A program made the translations under genes and the position numbers. The notes below the pieces were generated by a model. It did not search any database. It was not told where the DNA came from and saw only the letters and a program-made list of their open reading frames with translations. From Pseudomonas viridiflava (GTDB lineage Bacteria > Pseudomonadota > Gammaproteobacteria > Pseudomonadales > Pseudomonadaceae): a DNA stretch of 64,000 nt. The DNA is taken from contig NZ_UTBZ01000168.1 of the NCBI RefSeq assembly GCF_900580865.1, positions 62,001-126,000 of the forward strand, in the 5' to 3' direction. Shown here in pieces: positions 8,343 through 17,953 of this stretch. Every line of letters starts with the position of its first letter. Position 1 is the stretch's first letter.

Positions 8343-8861
8343 ATGATCCGACTGTTCAAATCCCTGTGTGTTCTTTCTGCTTTGCTGCTTGTGGCTGTTG
8401 ACGTGTCGGCCGACGAGCCGAGCATCACCTGGCCGGCCGGTTGGCAGGTCGAGGTGCTGCCTGAGGCGACGGCGCAGGTCTCCCGCCAGCGTGCGGTCAA
8501 GAATGACGCCGATGGCAATCAGGTGATGGTGATGGAATTGACCATGACTCAGGTAGAGAAGGGGCATCAGGTCAATCTGCAAGGTGTGCTGCTGGAGATG
8601 CGCAAGTCGATACAGAAGGACTTCTTCCAGGGTGGCTATCAAAGCGTTTGCAACAAAGTGCATCCAGCCACGCTGGGTACTTTGTCTGCACTGGAAACCA
8701 CTTGCACGATCACCGAAAACGGTCGGCATGTGTTGTCGCAAACCTTGGTGGCGGCGGTCGAGGCGGACAAGGCTTATGTTCTTTCCTACGCCGGACAGGC
8801 AGAGGTTTATAAGGCGAGCGCAGACGAGATAGTGGCGGCGAGAAACAGCTTGAAACTTTAA
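8343..8861 (+). CDS. Exported hypothetical protein (DUF4946-like)
   Basis: A 172-residue protein with a clear signal peptide (MIRLFKSLCVLSALLLVAVDVSA, cleavage expected about residue 22) and a mature part opening with ITWPAGWQVE. That opening and the layout recall Pseudomonas DUF4946 proteins, though I cannot confirm the family. Two cysteines in the mature part (in QSVCNK and ETTCTI) could form a disulfide in the periplasm. A GTG 12 bases upstream is an alternative start; ATG 8343 gives the better signal peptide. Function unknown. Confidence 0.75.
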   Translation: MIRLFKSLCVLSALLLVAVDVSADEPSITWPAGWQVEVLPEATAQVSRQRAVKNDADGNQVMVMELTMTQVEKGHQVNLQGVLLEMRKSIQKDFFQGGYQSVCNKVHPATLGTLSALETTCTITENGRHVLSQTLVAAVEADKAYVLSYAGQAEVYKASADEIVAARNSLKL

Positions 8862-9037
8862 GTCGCTGTATTCTTCATGGCTTGATTAGATACCCGAAGG
8901 GATTAAGCACAAAGTTTAACGCAGGGCTGGGATCGCAACATTACGCAGCAAAATGTTTAGCTGTCTGACTCAGCCACGTTACAGAAAAGTCGAAAATCGT
9001 TAGATGAAATTCATTTCATTTGTTAGATATTGTCAAT

Positions 9038-9068
9038 AAAAAAGCCCTGCATCATGCAGGGCTTTTTT
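9038..9068. terminator. Bidirectional intrinsic terminator
   Basis: AAAAAAGCCCTGC and GCAGGGCTTTTTT form a long stem with A and T tracts on both sides. It lies between the convergent exported protein (ends 8861) and the mvaU-like gene (ends 9081) and can serve both strands. Confidence 0.88.
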
Positions 9069-9080
9069 GTTGGCGTCGGA

Positions 9081-9446
9081 TTAACCGCGCAACCAGGAAT
9101 CAACGGTAGCTGCACCGTATTGTTCCTTCCAGGCTTTCAAGCCGCGATGGTTGCCGCCTTTGGTTTCAATCAGTTCACCGGTGTGCGGGTTGTGATAAAC
9201 CTTGACCACGCGAGCGCGGCGGGTTTTAGGTGCTGCAGAGGTCTGCAGACCGGATTTGGCCGGGTTCGGATCGAGGATGGCGATGATGTCTTTCAGGCCT
9301 TTGCCGTAGGTTTTCATCAGCCCCTGGAGCTTTTCTTCGAATTCGATTTCTTTCTTGAGCCCGGCATCGTTCTTCAGCGATTCCAGCTGCTTGAGCTGTT
9401 CCTGAAGGGCCTTTTCAGCTGCACGAAATTCAGCGAGTCTGGACAA
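9081..9446 (-). CDS. MvaT/MvaU-family H-NS-like nucleoid protein, TTG start
   Basis: MvaT-family proteins are the Pseudomonas functional counterpart of H-NS: they bind AT-rich DNA and silence acquired genes. The 121-residue protein starts SRLAEFRAAEKALQEQLKQL, a coiled-coil oligomerisation region (about 1-60). It ends with a DNA-binding domain containing KVYHNPHTGELIETKGGNH, GLKAWKEQYG and VDSWL. The start is decided by GGAG 8 bases before TTG at 9446; no in-frame ATG fits the family N-terminus. MvaU/MvaV is a closer match than MvaT itself. It may silence the AT-rich blocks in this window (inference). Confidence 0.92.
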   Translation of the reverse strand: MSRLAEFRAAEKALQEQLKQLESLKNDAGLKKEIEFEEKLQGLMKTYGKGLKDIIAILDPNPAKSGLQTSAAPKTRRARVVKVYHNPHTGELIETKGGNHRGLKAWKEQYGAATVDSWLRG

Positions 9447-9680
9447 TATCTTTACTCCAATAGTGTGTTTGGCTGATACCAACCGCAAACAAAGCTATAA
9501 GCCAAGAGCCTTGAAGCGACTCGGTGATAAATGGCTCACCTGCCAATCTTGCTCAGGTTGAAAAAATTGTAGTAGTTAATGCGCCAAGAGTAAATCCTGA
9601 TGTTGTCTTCATGTAACAACAGCGGTCTTTTGTATCAATTTGGTGCGCCTGATCGGTACGCTCGTCTTAATCCGGCTTAG

Positions 9681-11216
9681 TTAATGGTGAGTTAATGCGC
9701 TGATGAAATCCGCGGCCGGCATCGGTTTGCCGAACAGGTAGCCTTGCAGGAAGTTGACGTGATGCGCGGTCAGATAATCGGCTTGCGCCTGAGTTTCGAC
9801 ACCTTCGGCAACAATACCCAAATCCAGCTTGGCCGACAGTTCGATAATGGTGTCGAGAATGTGTCGGGACAGTGCATCGATGCCGATCATGGCGACGAAA
9901 CTCTGATCGATCTTGAGGAAGTCGACATTGAATTTGCGCAAGTAGCCGAGGCTCGAGTGGCCGGTGCCGAAGTCGTCAATCGCGATCTTCACGCCCAGCG
10001 CGTGCAGATGCTCGAACAGTTGCCGGGTGGTGTCGGTCGGCTCGATCAATTCGCGCTCGGTGAGCTCCAGCACCAGGCTGATGCTGTCGGGCGCGAATGC
10101 GGCGAGGAACGTTCGGCAGTCCTCCACCAGTTCCAGGTCTTTGCAGTGGCTCGCGGTGATATTGATGCCGATATGAAACGGCGGGGTGAACGTCGGTGAC
10201 AATGGGCCTAACAGCGCTGCGGTTTGTTGCATCAGTGCGCGAGTCATCGGCACGATCAACCCCGAATGCTCGGCGAACGGAATAAACAGATCCGGGCGTA
10301 CCAACCCTTCTTTGGGGTGAGTCCAGCGCATCAGTACTTCGGCCCCCGACCACTTCTTGCTGTCGCCGTGCACCACGGGCTGGAAGTAAGGAATGAACTC
10401 GCCTGCCTCGAGCGCCCGAAGCATCTCGTGGCTCGGTGAAGTGGAACGCTTCTGCAAGACATGGCCGATGGCTCCCGACACCACGCCAAAAAAGATCAAC
10501 AGACTGAACAGCGGCGGATACTCATCGGCCATGTAGCGCCAGGTTTCGCCCTCGGGAAAACCCGCAGAAACGCTGAACGCATAGCGTGAAGAGTCCATGG
10601 TGTTTTGCGCTATCGGCAGCGCGGGCAGGGCGCCGCTATGCACTTTGCCGTCGGCCGACAGCCAGTTGCCGCCTACTTGCAACACCAGCAGCATGTGCCG
10701 GCCGATCAGACGCAATATGTTGCTTAGATGGTAACCATCCAGGGTGGTCAGGGCGCCACCGCGACCTTCGCTTAACCGATAGACCAGCAGGGCGGTGTTG
10801 GGTGTCACCGGGTTGCCATTCATCAGCCACAACTTGCCCTGATTGTAGTCGCCTGCGTTGACGGCTTCTTTATAGTCGCCAAACAACGAGCTGCAATAGA
10901 GGTTGTCGTCCCACACCAGATTGGTCGAGCGCACGAACGGGCGGCGGGTCACTTGCTCGCGCAGGGCAAGTTTGACGTTCTCGCAGGTCTGGCCGGCCAG
11001 TGGCAACAATTCGTGAGCGGCCTGGGCGGTGTTGTCGAGCATCAACTCGAATTGGCGCAACGCCTCTTCGGCAGTCTGGCGTGAGCCTTGTTCCAGTGTG
11101 CGTTCGGCCTGCATATAAAGAATCGCACTGCCCAGCAGCACCGGAACCAAACCACTGAGCAGTGTGAAAACGATGCGGGTGCTGCGCTTGCGGCGGGGTC
11201 TGACGGTCAACGGCAT
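9681..11216 (-). CDS. Membrane cyclic-di-GMP phosphodiesterase (CSS-motif + EAL)
   Basis: A 511-residue inner-membrane protein. Residues about 1-30 hold a basic start and TM1, followed by a periplasmic CSS-motif sensor domain (cysteines in AGQTCENVK and NLYCSSLFG) and TM2 near 235-255 (LFSLLIFFGVVSGAIGHVL). The EAL domain is C-terminal. It appears catalytically intact: EVLMRW (EAL box variant), LELTERE, IDDFGTGHSSLGYL with the DDFGTG loop, DFLKIDQSFV, VAEGVET and LQGYLFGKP. CSS domains in EAL enzymes are known to sense redox state through their cysteines. It likely hydrolyses c-di-GMP in response to a periplasmic cue. It is a single gene. Confidence 0.9.
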   Translation of the reverse strand: MPLTVRPRRKRSTRIVFTLLSGLVPVLLGSAILYMQAERTLEQGSRQTAEEALRQFELMLDNTAQAAHELLPLAGQTCENVKLALREQVTRRPFVRSTNLVWDDNLYCSSLFGDYKEAVNAGDYNQGKLWLMNGNPVTPNTALLVYRLSEGRGGALTTLDGYHLSNILRLIGRHMLLVLQVGGNWLSADGKVHSGALPALPIAQNTMDSSRYAFSVSAGFPEGETWRYMADEYPPLFSLLIFFGVVSGAIGHVLQKRSTSPSHEMLRALEAGEFIPYFQPVVHGDSKKWSGAEVLMRWTHPKEGLVRPDLFIPFAEHSGLIVPMTRALMQQTAALLGPLSPTFTPPFHIGINITASHCKDLELVEDCRTFLAAFAPDSISLVLELTERELIEPTDTTRQLFEHLHALGVKIAIDDFGTGHSSLGYLRKFNVDFLKIDQSFVAMIGIDALSRHILDTIIELSAKLDLGIVAEGVETQAQADYLTAHHVNFLQGYLFGKPMPAADFISALTHH

Positions 11217-11334
11217 GGGCGCATCCTGTCGCGTTGGAGTGGGGCTCTCGAATGCAGGCCGGATAACGGCGCGCCGCTGAAAAACACATCAGCCAGAGGG
11301 GAGGATAGATGGCAGAAGGCGCTTGCGCCGCTCA

Positions 11335-12204
11335 TCAATACTTCATTCGCGTCGCCAACTTGATAAACGCCAGAGTGGCGGGCGACGCCTGGCGCTGATC
11401 GAGGACGGCAAGCCCGATCTGACGCTGCACAGCGGGCAGCAATGGCTTCTTCACGTAACGAGGTGAGGCGTCGTCCGGCAAAGACCCTTCGGCAACAATT
11501 GTGATGGCATCGCCACGGCTGACCGTGTCGAGGGTGCTGAGCAGTTGCGAGCAGCGATAGCGAATGTTCGGTTGCAAACGCGCGGCCATGAACAGCCGCG
11601 AGACCAGTTCCGACGAACCGGCCTCGGTAAGCACGAACGGCGCGTCGCACAAATCCTTGAGGCTCAATGCCGACCGCGCTGCCAAGGGATGATCCAATGG
11701 GAGCAGAGCAACCATCTGGTCTTCGAGCAACGCGAATGTGTCGAAGCGCTCTTCAGGCAGCACCACGAAACCGATGTCGATCCGCCGCTCTTCCAGCCAT
11801 TGCGTCACTTGACGGTCCGGGCCTTCATCGATGTGCACTTCGATGCCCGGATGCGCCTCTCGATAATGCCGCAAAATAGTGGGCAACAGCTTGATCGACG
11901 AGGTTGGCCCGAACGAGCCGATGCGCAAGGTGCCGCTTTTCATACCGCGCGCATCGGCGGCTTCCTGGCGCAAGGTGTTGGCCAGGCCGAGCATGGTGCG
12001 GGCGCGCAGCAACAGTTGCTCGCCGATGTCGCTGAGCTCCACTGACGATTGATGCCGACGCAGCAGCTCGACGCCTAGTTCCTGCTCCAGCGCCTTCATC
12101 GCATGGGACACCGCCGACTGCGAAATCCCCAGCCGATGCGCGGCGAGAGTGAAACCGCGCAGTTCGGCGACCAGCGAGAAGATCTCCAGTTGGGTGAGGG
12201 TCAT
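11335..12204 (-). CDS. LysR-family transcriptional regulator
   Basis: A 289-residue LTTR with the N-terminal winged helix-turn-helix (TLTQLEIFSLVAELRGFTLA, SQSAVSHAMKALEQELG) and a substrate-binding C-terminal domain from about residue 90. It diverges from a DMT-family permease whose start is 78 bases away, the usual LysR arrangement, so it probably controls that exporter. The effector cannot be read from the sequence. Confidence 0.9.
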   Translation of the reverse strand: MTLTQLEIFSLVAELRGFTLAAHRLGISQSAVSHAMKALEQELGVELLRRHQSSVELSDIGEQLLLRARTMLGLANTLRQEAADARGMKSGTLRIGSFGPTSSIKLLPTILRHYREAHPGIEVHIDEGPDRQVTQWLEERRIDIGFVVLPEERFDTFALLEDQMVALLPLDHPLAARSALSLKDLCDAPFVLTEAGSSELVSRLFMAARLQPNIRYRCSQLLSTLDTVSRGDAITIVAEGSLPDDASPRYVKKPLLPAVQRQIGLAVLDQRQASPATLAFIKLATRMKY

Positions 12205-12282
12205 GAGTGTTTGCTCATTTTACGATGACAGGGAATGAGGTGAATGATACGGCATTCCTTACATTCTTTGGTCTGGAGCGTT

Positions 12283-13230
12283 ATGCGCAACGCCGAGCAG
12301 CTGCACACAACATCATCGGATGTTCCCGTTTACCTGACACTGGCGGTGGTCACCATGATCTGGGGCGGGACCTTTGTCGCCGGGCGTTTCCTGGCCGGCA
12401 GCCTGAGCCCGATGTTCGCCGCCAGCCTGCGCTTTTTGCTGGCCAGTGCAGCGTTGCTCGGCCTTTTGTGGCTGGCGCGGATCCCCTTGGCGCGACCGAC
12501 ACCCCGGCAGTGGCTGCAACTGATGCTCTTGGGGTTCTTCGGGATTTTCTTCTACAACCTGTGCTTCTTTTACGGTCTGCAATACATCAACGCCTCGCGC
12601 GCCTCGTTGATTGTCGCGTTGAACCCGGCAGTGATCGGTCTCGCCTCGTGGTGGTTGTTCGAAGAGCGCCTGGGCCGGATCAAAGTTGCCGGCATCGCGA
12701 CCTGTATTGTCGGCGCCGCTCTGGTGATCGTCAGTCGCAATCCGCAATTACTGGCGGCAGCACCTGATGCATGGATCGGCGATCTATTAATTCTCGGCTG
12801 TGTGCTGGGCTGGGGTGTTTACTCGTTGTTTTCCCGTGAACTCAACCAGACGCTGGGTCCGGTGCAGACCGTGACGTACTCGATCCTGACAGGCACGCTG
12901 ATGTTGTGGGTTCTGGCGGCCGCTCGCGGCGAACTGAGCTGGAGTGCGCTGAATAACCTCGGCCTGCCGCAATGGCTGAGCCTGATCTACCTCGGCGTCC
13001 TCGGCTCGGCGCTGGCCTACATCGGCTACTACGATGGCATTCGTAAAATCGGCGCGACGCGCAGCGGCGTGTTTATCGCGTTGAACCCGCTGACGGCGGT
13101 CATTCTTGGTGCGCTGCTGTTAGGCGAGCAACTGACGCCCGCCATGTGCGTGGGCGGTGCGCTGATCCTGGGCGGCATCTACCTGTGCAACAAACCCCTT
13201 GCAGCGGGCGCAAAAAAGCGGATTTTATAG
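12283..13230 (+). CDS. DMT-superfamily (EamA) membrane transporter
   Basis: A 315-residue inner-membrane protein with two EamA halves and about ten hydrophobic segments (for example LTLAVVTMIWGGTFVAGRF near the start and VFIALNPLTAVILGALLLGE in the second half). The paired ALNPA/ALNPL loops are typical of EamA permeases that export amino acids or other metabolites. Start ATG 12283 has GGAG close upstream. An in-frame ATG at 12244 adds 13 polar residues and is less likely. The divergent LysR gene is the probable regulator. Substrate unknown. Confidence 0.87.
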   Translation: MRNAEQLHTTSSDVPVYLTLAVVTMIWGGTFVAGRFLAGSLSPMFAASLRFLLASAALLGLLWLARIPLARPTPRQWLQLMLLGFFGIFFYNLCFFYGLQYINASRASLIVALNPAVIGLASWWLFEERLGRIKVAGIATCIVGAALVIVSRNPQLLAAAPDAWIGDLLILGCVLGWGVYSLFSRELNQTLGPVQTVTYSILTGTLMLWVLAAARGELSWSALNNLGLPQWLSLIYLGVLGSALAYIGYYDGIRKIGATRSGVFIALNPLTAVILGALLLGEQLTPAMCVGGALILGGIYLCNKPLAAGAKKRIL

Positions 13231-13474
13231 AGAGAGCAGACAAGCCTATTTACGCTGTGTAGAATCGGGTTACGCATACAATAATAATCGTCTTCTGGCA
13301 GCAGAAGCCTCGCCCGCAAGAGCCTTGGGTCGACAATGAAGATATTCGGGTTTCAACTGATCTACGGTGACTTCCTCGCCCGCAGTGTGCGTGGCATCTC
13401 CTGTGCGCCACCCACCGACCTCGCAGACTGACAAATAACCCAGGTTAATTTGATAAGAATGATGAGGCGTCACC

Positions 13475-14551
13475 ATGACAGATTTATACGAAAACCCAAT
13501 GGGCCTGATGGGCTTTGAATTCATTGAACTCGCATCGCCGGTGCCGGGCACCCTGGAGCCGATCTTCGAGATCATGGGCTTCACCAAAGTCGCCACCCAC
13601 CGCTCGAAGAATGTGCACCTGTATCGTCAGGGCGCGATCAATCTGATCCTCAACAACGAACCGAACAGCGTCGCTTCATACTTCGCGGCTGAACACGGCC
13701 CTTCGGTTTGCGGCATGGCGTTCCGCGTCAAGGATTCGCAAAAAGCCTACAACCGCGCACTGGAGCTCGGCGCTCAGCCGATCCACATCGAAACCGGCCC
13801 GATGGAGCTGAACCTGCCGGCGATCAAAGGCATTGGCGGCGCGCCGCTGTACCTGATCGACCGTTTCGGCGAAGGCAGCTCGATCTACGACATCGACTTC
13901 GTGTTTATCGAAGGTGTTGATCGCAACCCGGTCGGTGCCGGCCTGAAGATCATCGACCACCTGACCCACAACGTGTATCGCGGTCGCATGGCTTACTGGG
14001 CGAACTTCTACGAGAAGCTGTTCAACTTCCGCGAGATTCGTTATTTCGATATCAAGGGCGAATACACCGGCCTGACCTCGAAGGCGATGACCGCACCGGA
14101 CGGCATGATCCGCATCCCGTTGAACGAAGAGTCGTCCAAGGGCGCGGGGCAGATCGAAGAGTTCCTGATGCAGTTCAACGGCGAGGGCATCCAGCACGTC
14201 GCGTTCCTCACCGACGATCTGATCAAGACTTGGGATCAGTTGAAGAAGATCGGCATGCGCTTCATGACTGCGCCGCCAGACACCTACTACGAAATGCTCG
14301 AAGGTCGTCTGCCGAATCACGGCGAGCCGGTTGATCAGCTGCAATCGCGCGGCATTCTCCTCGACGGCGCCTCGGAGCAGGGCGACAAGCGTCTGCTGCT
14401 GCAGATCTTCTCGGAAACCCTGATGGGCCCGGTGTTCTTCGAGTTCATCCAGCGTAAAGGCGATGACGGTTTCGGCGAAGGCAACTTCAAGGCCTTGTTC
14501 GAATCGATCGAGCGTGACCAGGTGCGTCGCGGTGTGCTTGCAACCGAGTAA
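13475..14551 (+). CDS. hpd: 4-Hydroxyphenylpyruvate dioxygenase
   Basis: HPD turns 4-hydroxyphenylpyruvate into homogentisate in tyrosine catabolism. The 358-residue protein matches the Pseudomonas enzyme in length. The iron ligands are visible: His in IDHLTHNV (about 161), His in IQHVAFLTDD (about 240) and Glu in PVFFEFIQRKG (about 322). GAGG lies 7 bases before the ATG. The gene stands alone with its own terminator; no hmg genes are in the window. Confidence 0.97.
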   Translation: MTDLYENPMGLMGFEFIELASPVPGTLEPIFEIMGFTKVATHRSKNVHLYRQGAINLILNNEPNSVASYFAAEHGPSVCGMAFRVKDSQKAYNRALELGAQPIHIETGPMELNLPAIKGIGGAPLYLIDRFGEGSSIYDIDFVFIEGVDRNPVGAGLKIIDHLTHNVYRGRMAYWANFYEKLFNFREIRYFDIKGEYTGLTSKAMTAPDGMIRIPLNEESSKGAGQIEEFLMQFNGEGIQHVAFLTDDLIKTWDQLKKIGMRFMTAPPDTYYEMLEGRLPNHGEPVDQLQSRGILLDGASEQGDKRLLLQIFSETLMGPVFFEFIQRKGDDGFGEGNFKALFESIERDQVRRGVLATE

Positions 14552-14566
14552 TCCGCCACTGAACTG

Positions 14567-14608
14567 AAAAAATCCCGGCCTGCAGAGATGCAGTGCCGGG
14601 ATTTTTTG
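14567..14608 (+). terminator. Intrinsic terminator of hpd
   Basis: AAAAATCCCGGC and GCCGGGATTTTTT enclose a CTGCAGAGATGCAG inner hairpin and lead into T residues, 15 bases after the stop. Confidence 0.88.
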
Positions 14609-14622
14609 TTTCACACAAGTCC

Positions 14623-14712
14623 TGTGGGAGCGAGCTTGCTCGCGAATGCGGTCTCCCATTCAACATCCAGGGTGACTGAACCACCGCTTTCGCGAGTAAG
14701 CTCGCTCCCACA
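14623..14712. repeat. REPIN (paired inverted REPs)
   Basis: Two inverted copies of the REP core (GTGGGAGCGAGCTTGCTCGC and its complement, here with GAGTAAGCTCGCTCCCAC) flank a spacer of about 45 bases. It lies between hpd and the rarD-type gene. REPINs are spread by RAYT transposases; no RAYT gene is in this window. Confidence 0.9.
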
Positions 14713-14728
14713 TTTTTTTGTGTTGGGC

Positions 14729-15610
14729 TTAAGGACGGCGTTGCCGCATCAGGTGTTTGAAGCCTTCAAAGACCAGCACCACAACCGCCAGCCAGATCGG
14801 AATGTACGTCAGCCACTCCCCGGACTTGATGCTCTCACCGAGCAACAACGCCACACCAAGCAACAGCACCGGCTCAACATAACTCAACAAACCAAACAGA
14901 CTGAACGGCAGCAAACGGCTGGCAATGATGTACACCACCAATGCCGACGCACTGATCAACCCGAGCAACGGAATCAGCCACAGCAACCCGGGGTACTGAT
15001 CGAACACGCCGAAACCTTGCTCGCCACCCTGCACAAACCAATAGGCGACGGGCAGCATCAGGGTCATGTCGACCCACAATCCGCCCAGATTGTCAGTCTT
15101 CAGGTATTTGCGCAGCACGAAGTACAACGGGTAGCCAACCACAACCACCAGCGTCGCCCAGGAAAACCCGCCGACCTGATACAGCTCGTTCACCACACCC
15201 AGGGTGGCGAAGAACACCGCGACCTTTTGCAGGTACGACAGACTCTCGCCGTAGGCAATCCGCCCGGTCAGCACCATCGCCAGCGGCAGCAGGAAATAGC
15301 CCAGCGAGACGTCGAGGCTGTAGCCGTTGAGTGGCGCCCACATGAACAGCCAGAGCTGCACACCGAGCAGAGCCGTCGAAACGATCAGCCCGGCGACCAG
15401 TTTCGGCTTCGCCGCGACCACACGAATCAACTCGAGCACCCGCCGCCATTCCCCGGACACCAGCATGAACACGGTCATGCACGGAACGGTCAGTAGCATC
15501 CGCCAGCCAAAGATTTCCACGCCACTCAACGGCGTGAGCAACGAAGTGTAGTAATACATGACGGCAAACAGCACTGAGGCTGAAACCGATAGAGCGATAC
15601 CTTTAGACAA
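14729..15610 (-). CDS. rarD: RarD-type EamA permease
   Basis: A 293-residue membrane protein with about ten hydrophobic segments. The opening KGIALSVSASVLFAVMYYYT and the WRMLLTVPCM region match the RarD branch of EamA transporters (named from chloramphenicol sensitivity work; true substrates are poorly known). It lies alone between two REPINs. The start ATG at 15610 is the first in frame. Confidence 0.85.
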   Translation of the reverse strand: MSKGIALSVSASVLFAVMYYYTSLLTPLSGVEIFGWRMLLTVPCMTVFMLVSGEWRRVLELIRVVAAKPKLVAGLIVSTALLGVQLWLFMWAPLNGYSLDVSLGYFLLPLAMVLTGRIAYGESLSYLQKVAVFFATLGVVNELYQVGGFSWATLVVVVGYPLYFVLRKYLKTDNLGGLWVDMTLMLPVAYWFVQGGEQGFGVFDQYPGLLWLIPLLGLISASALVVYIIASRLLPFSLFGLLSYVEPVLLLGVALLLGESIKSGEWLTYIPIWLAVVVLVFEGFKHLMRQRRP

Positions 15611-15722
15611 ACTGTCCTCGCGGGTTGATGGTCAAACGGGGCGCGAAGGATACGTGGTTTTTGTGCTGAATATTGGCCGAGTGATCAATATTCCCCACAT
15701 CCTGAAGATAAGCACAAAACTG

Positions 15723-15812
15723 GTGGGAGCGAGCCTGCTCGCGAAAGCGGTGTGCCAGACAACGCAGATGTTGAATGTGCCGGCCTCTTCGCGAGCAGGC
15801 TCGCTCCCACAA
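15723..15812. repeat. REPIN
   Basis: Inverted REP cores GTGGGAGCGAGCCTGCTCGC and GCGAGCAGGCTCGCTCCCAC separated by about 50 bases, between the rarD-type gene and the aldo/keto reductase. Confidence 0.9.
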
Positions 15813-15873
15813 TGGATTTGAGATTGACCCCCCGCAATCTGCAAACCCCACTGATTCCCGACTTGTGCAGCTT

Positions 15874-16887
15874 TCAGGCCTGACGCGGTTTACGCCCAGA
15901 CACAAAATGGCTCACATCGTTGAACCCCGGCGTCGATGAATGCCCCGGTGTCACCAGCGAGTCGATAAACGCCTCATCCTCCGGCGTGATCTTCACCGCC
16001 TGCGCTTTGCTGTAGGCATCCCACTGCGCCTCAGTGCGCGGCCCGACAATCGCCGACGTCACGGCACTGTTGTTCAACACCCAGGCAATCGCAAACTCGA
16101 CCATGCCGACCCCGCGTTGCTCGGTGTACTGCTGAATCTGCTGGGCAATGCGCAGCGACTCCACGCGCCACTCGGTTTCCAGAATGCGTTTGTCCTGACG
16201 CCCGGCGCGGCTGTTGGCGTCCGGTTGGACGTCCGGCGCGTATTTGCCACTGAGCACGCCACGGGCCAGCGGACTGTAAGGCACCACGCCAAGGCCATAG
16301 GTTTGCGCGGCCGTAATCTGTTCGGTCTCGGCCTGACGGTTGACGATGTTGTACAACGGCTGGCTGATCACCGGGCGATCAACGCCAAGGTTGTCGGCAA
16401 TGCGAATCACCTCGGCAATCCGCCAGCCGCGATAGTTCGACAAGCCCCAATAACGAATCTTGCCCTGACGAATCAGATCGCCAATTGCCGACACACTCAC
16501 TTCAAGCGGCGTGTTGTGGTCTTCGCGGTGCAGGTAATAGATGTCGAGATAGTCGGTGCCGAGCCGGGTCAGGCTGGCATCGATGCCATTGAAGATATGT
16601 TTGCGGCTCAGACCGCTGCGGTTCGGTACACCGTCCACCGGGCCGAAACCGACCTTGGTCGCCAGCACCCATTCATGCCGATGCCGGGCTATCGCTTCAC
16701 CGACGATCTCTTCGGAACGACCGTTGGTGTAGACGTCGGCGGTGTCGATGAAATTGATTCCCTGATCCCAGGCCTTGTCGATGATGCGCAGCGAATCCTC
16801 GGCGCTGGTCTGCTCGCCAAACATCATCGTGCCGAGGGTGAGGGTGGACACCTGCAACCCCGAGTGACCGAGTGTGCGAAAGCTCAT
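15874..16887 (-). CDS. Aldo/keto reductase
   Basis: A 337-residue NADPH-dependent oxidoreductase of the aldo/keto reductase family. The catalytic tetrad can be seen: Asp and Tyr in FIDTADVYTNGRSEEIVG, Lys in VLATKVGFG and His in IYYLHRED. The C-terminal cofactor region includes AIVGPRTEAQ. Substrate unknown. It is next to a LysR gene on the same strand with a 68-base gap, so the two may share regulation. Confidence 0.92.
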   Translation of the reverse strand: MSFRTLGHSGLQVSTLTLGTMMFGEQTSAEDSLRIIDKAWDQGINFIDTADVYTNGRSEEIVGEAIARHRHEWVLATKVGFGPVDGVPNRSGLSRKHIFNGIDASLTRLGTDYLDIYYLHREDHNTPLEVSVSAIGDLIRQGKIRYWGLSNYRGWRIAEVIRIADNLGVDRPVISQPLYNIVNRQAETEQITAAQTYGLGVVPYSPLARGVLSGKYAPDVQPDANSRAGRQDKRILETEWRVESLRIAQQIQQYTEQRGVGMVEFAIAWVLNNSAVTSAIVGPRTEAQWDAYSKAQAVKITPEDEAFIDSLVTPGHSSTPGFNDVSHFVSGRKPRQA

Positions 16888-16955
16888 GCCGAAATCCTTT
16901 TGTCGGTGGGAAAGGGTTAATCAAATACCAGAAGCGTGCGATGCGGCAAAGTGAA

Positions 16956-17855
16956 TTATTGGCTCAACTCTGCGCAGCGCGCTTGTAGAAACACCTGCAA
17001 TACTCTGACTCGTTCAGACACTTGAAGTCGATGCGGACACAGCAAATTGAACGGCGCACTTTCACCTTGCCAATCATCGAGCAATTTCACCAACCGTCCG
17101 GCGCGCACGTCTTCGGCGATATCGAGCCATGCTTTGTAAGCGATGCCATGTCCGGCCAGTGCCCAGCGGCGGGCAACTTCACCGTCGTCGCTGAGGTAGT
17201 CGCCGTGGACTTCCACTTCCAGCGTTTCATCGTCGCGACTGAAACGCCAGCTGTTGTAGGGCCGGCCATTGCGCAGGTAGAGCAGGGCGCTGTGCCCGGA
17301 CAATTCACCGGGATGTTGCGGAGTACCATAGCGTGCCACATAGTCAGGGCTGGCGCAGGCGACGCGGCGGTGTTGCGGCAGAATCGGCAACGCTATCAGC
17401 GTCGAGTCGCTTGGCACGCCGAAGCGCAGTGCAACATCGACAGTTTCGCGGAACAGATCGGCATGCCGGTCGTTGAGCAACAATTGCAGTTGAATATTCG
17501 GATGTTCACGCTTGAAATCATCGAGCCACGGCAACAACACGTTGCGCCCGAAGTCCGACGGCGCGGCCAGTTGCAACACGCCGCTCAGCCCTTCGCTTTG
17601 CTGTTTGAGTGCCTGTTCGCCCTCGGCCAGCGCCGCCAGTGCCAGGCGCACGCTTTCAAGATAACGCCGACCTTCTTCAGTCAGACGAATGCTGCGGGTG
17701 GAGCGTGCGAACACACGGATACCGAGGCGGTTTTCCAGGCGCTTCAACGCAATACTGGCGGCGGCCGGGGTCAGCTCCAGCGCGCGAGCGGCAGCGGAAA
17801 TGCTGCCGGCATCGGCGACACGGACGAAGATCTCCAGATCGAGAATTGAGCTCAT
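16956..17855 (-). CDS. LysR-family transcriptional regulator
   Basis: A 299-residue LTTR with an N-terminal winged helix (MSSILDLEIFVRVADAGSIS, TPAAASIALKRLENRLGIRV) and a C-terminal effector domain of the CrgA/DmlR-like branch (SGHSALLYLRNGRPYNSWRF). The start is placed at ATG 17855 because upstream codons are lysine-rich and unlike the family. It diverges from a VOC-family gene 98 bases away and probably regulates it or the aldo/keto reductase. Confidence 0.88.
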   Translation of the reverse strand: MSSILDLEIFVRVADAGSISAAARALELTPAAASIALKRLENRLGIRVFARSTRSIRLTEEGRRYLESVRLALAALAEGEQALKQQSEGLSGVLQLAAPSDFGRNVLLPWLDDFKREHPNIQLQLLLNDRHADLFRETVDVALRFGVPSDSTLIALPILPQHRRVACASPDYVARYGTPQHPGELSGHSALLYLRNGRPYNSWRFSRDDETLEVEVHGDYLSDDGEVARRWALAGHGIAYKAWLDIAEDVRAGRLVKLLDDWQGESAPFNLLCPHRLQVSERVRVLQVFLQARCAELSQ

Positions 17856-17953
17856 TGCTAAAAATCCTTTAAAGATCTTTGCGTTTTTGCGGTATTTTTT
17901 CGTGATTGGCAAGGGTGGATACTGCAATCAATCAACAATTGCAGGAGACGCGC

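Noticed and set aside
13270..13596. A 108-codon minus-strand frame before hpd
   Set aside because: It overlaps the start of hpd and has no supporting features.
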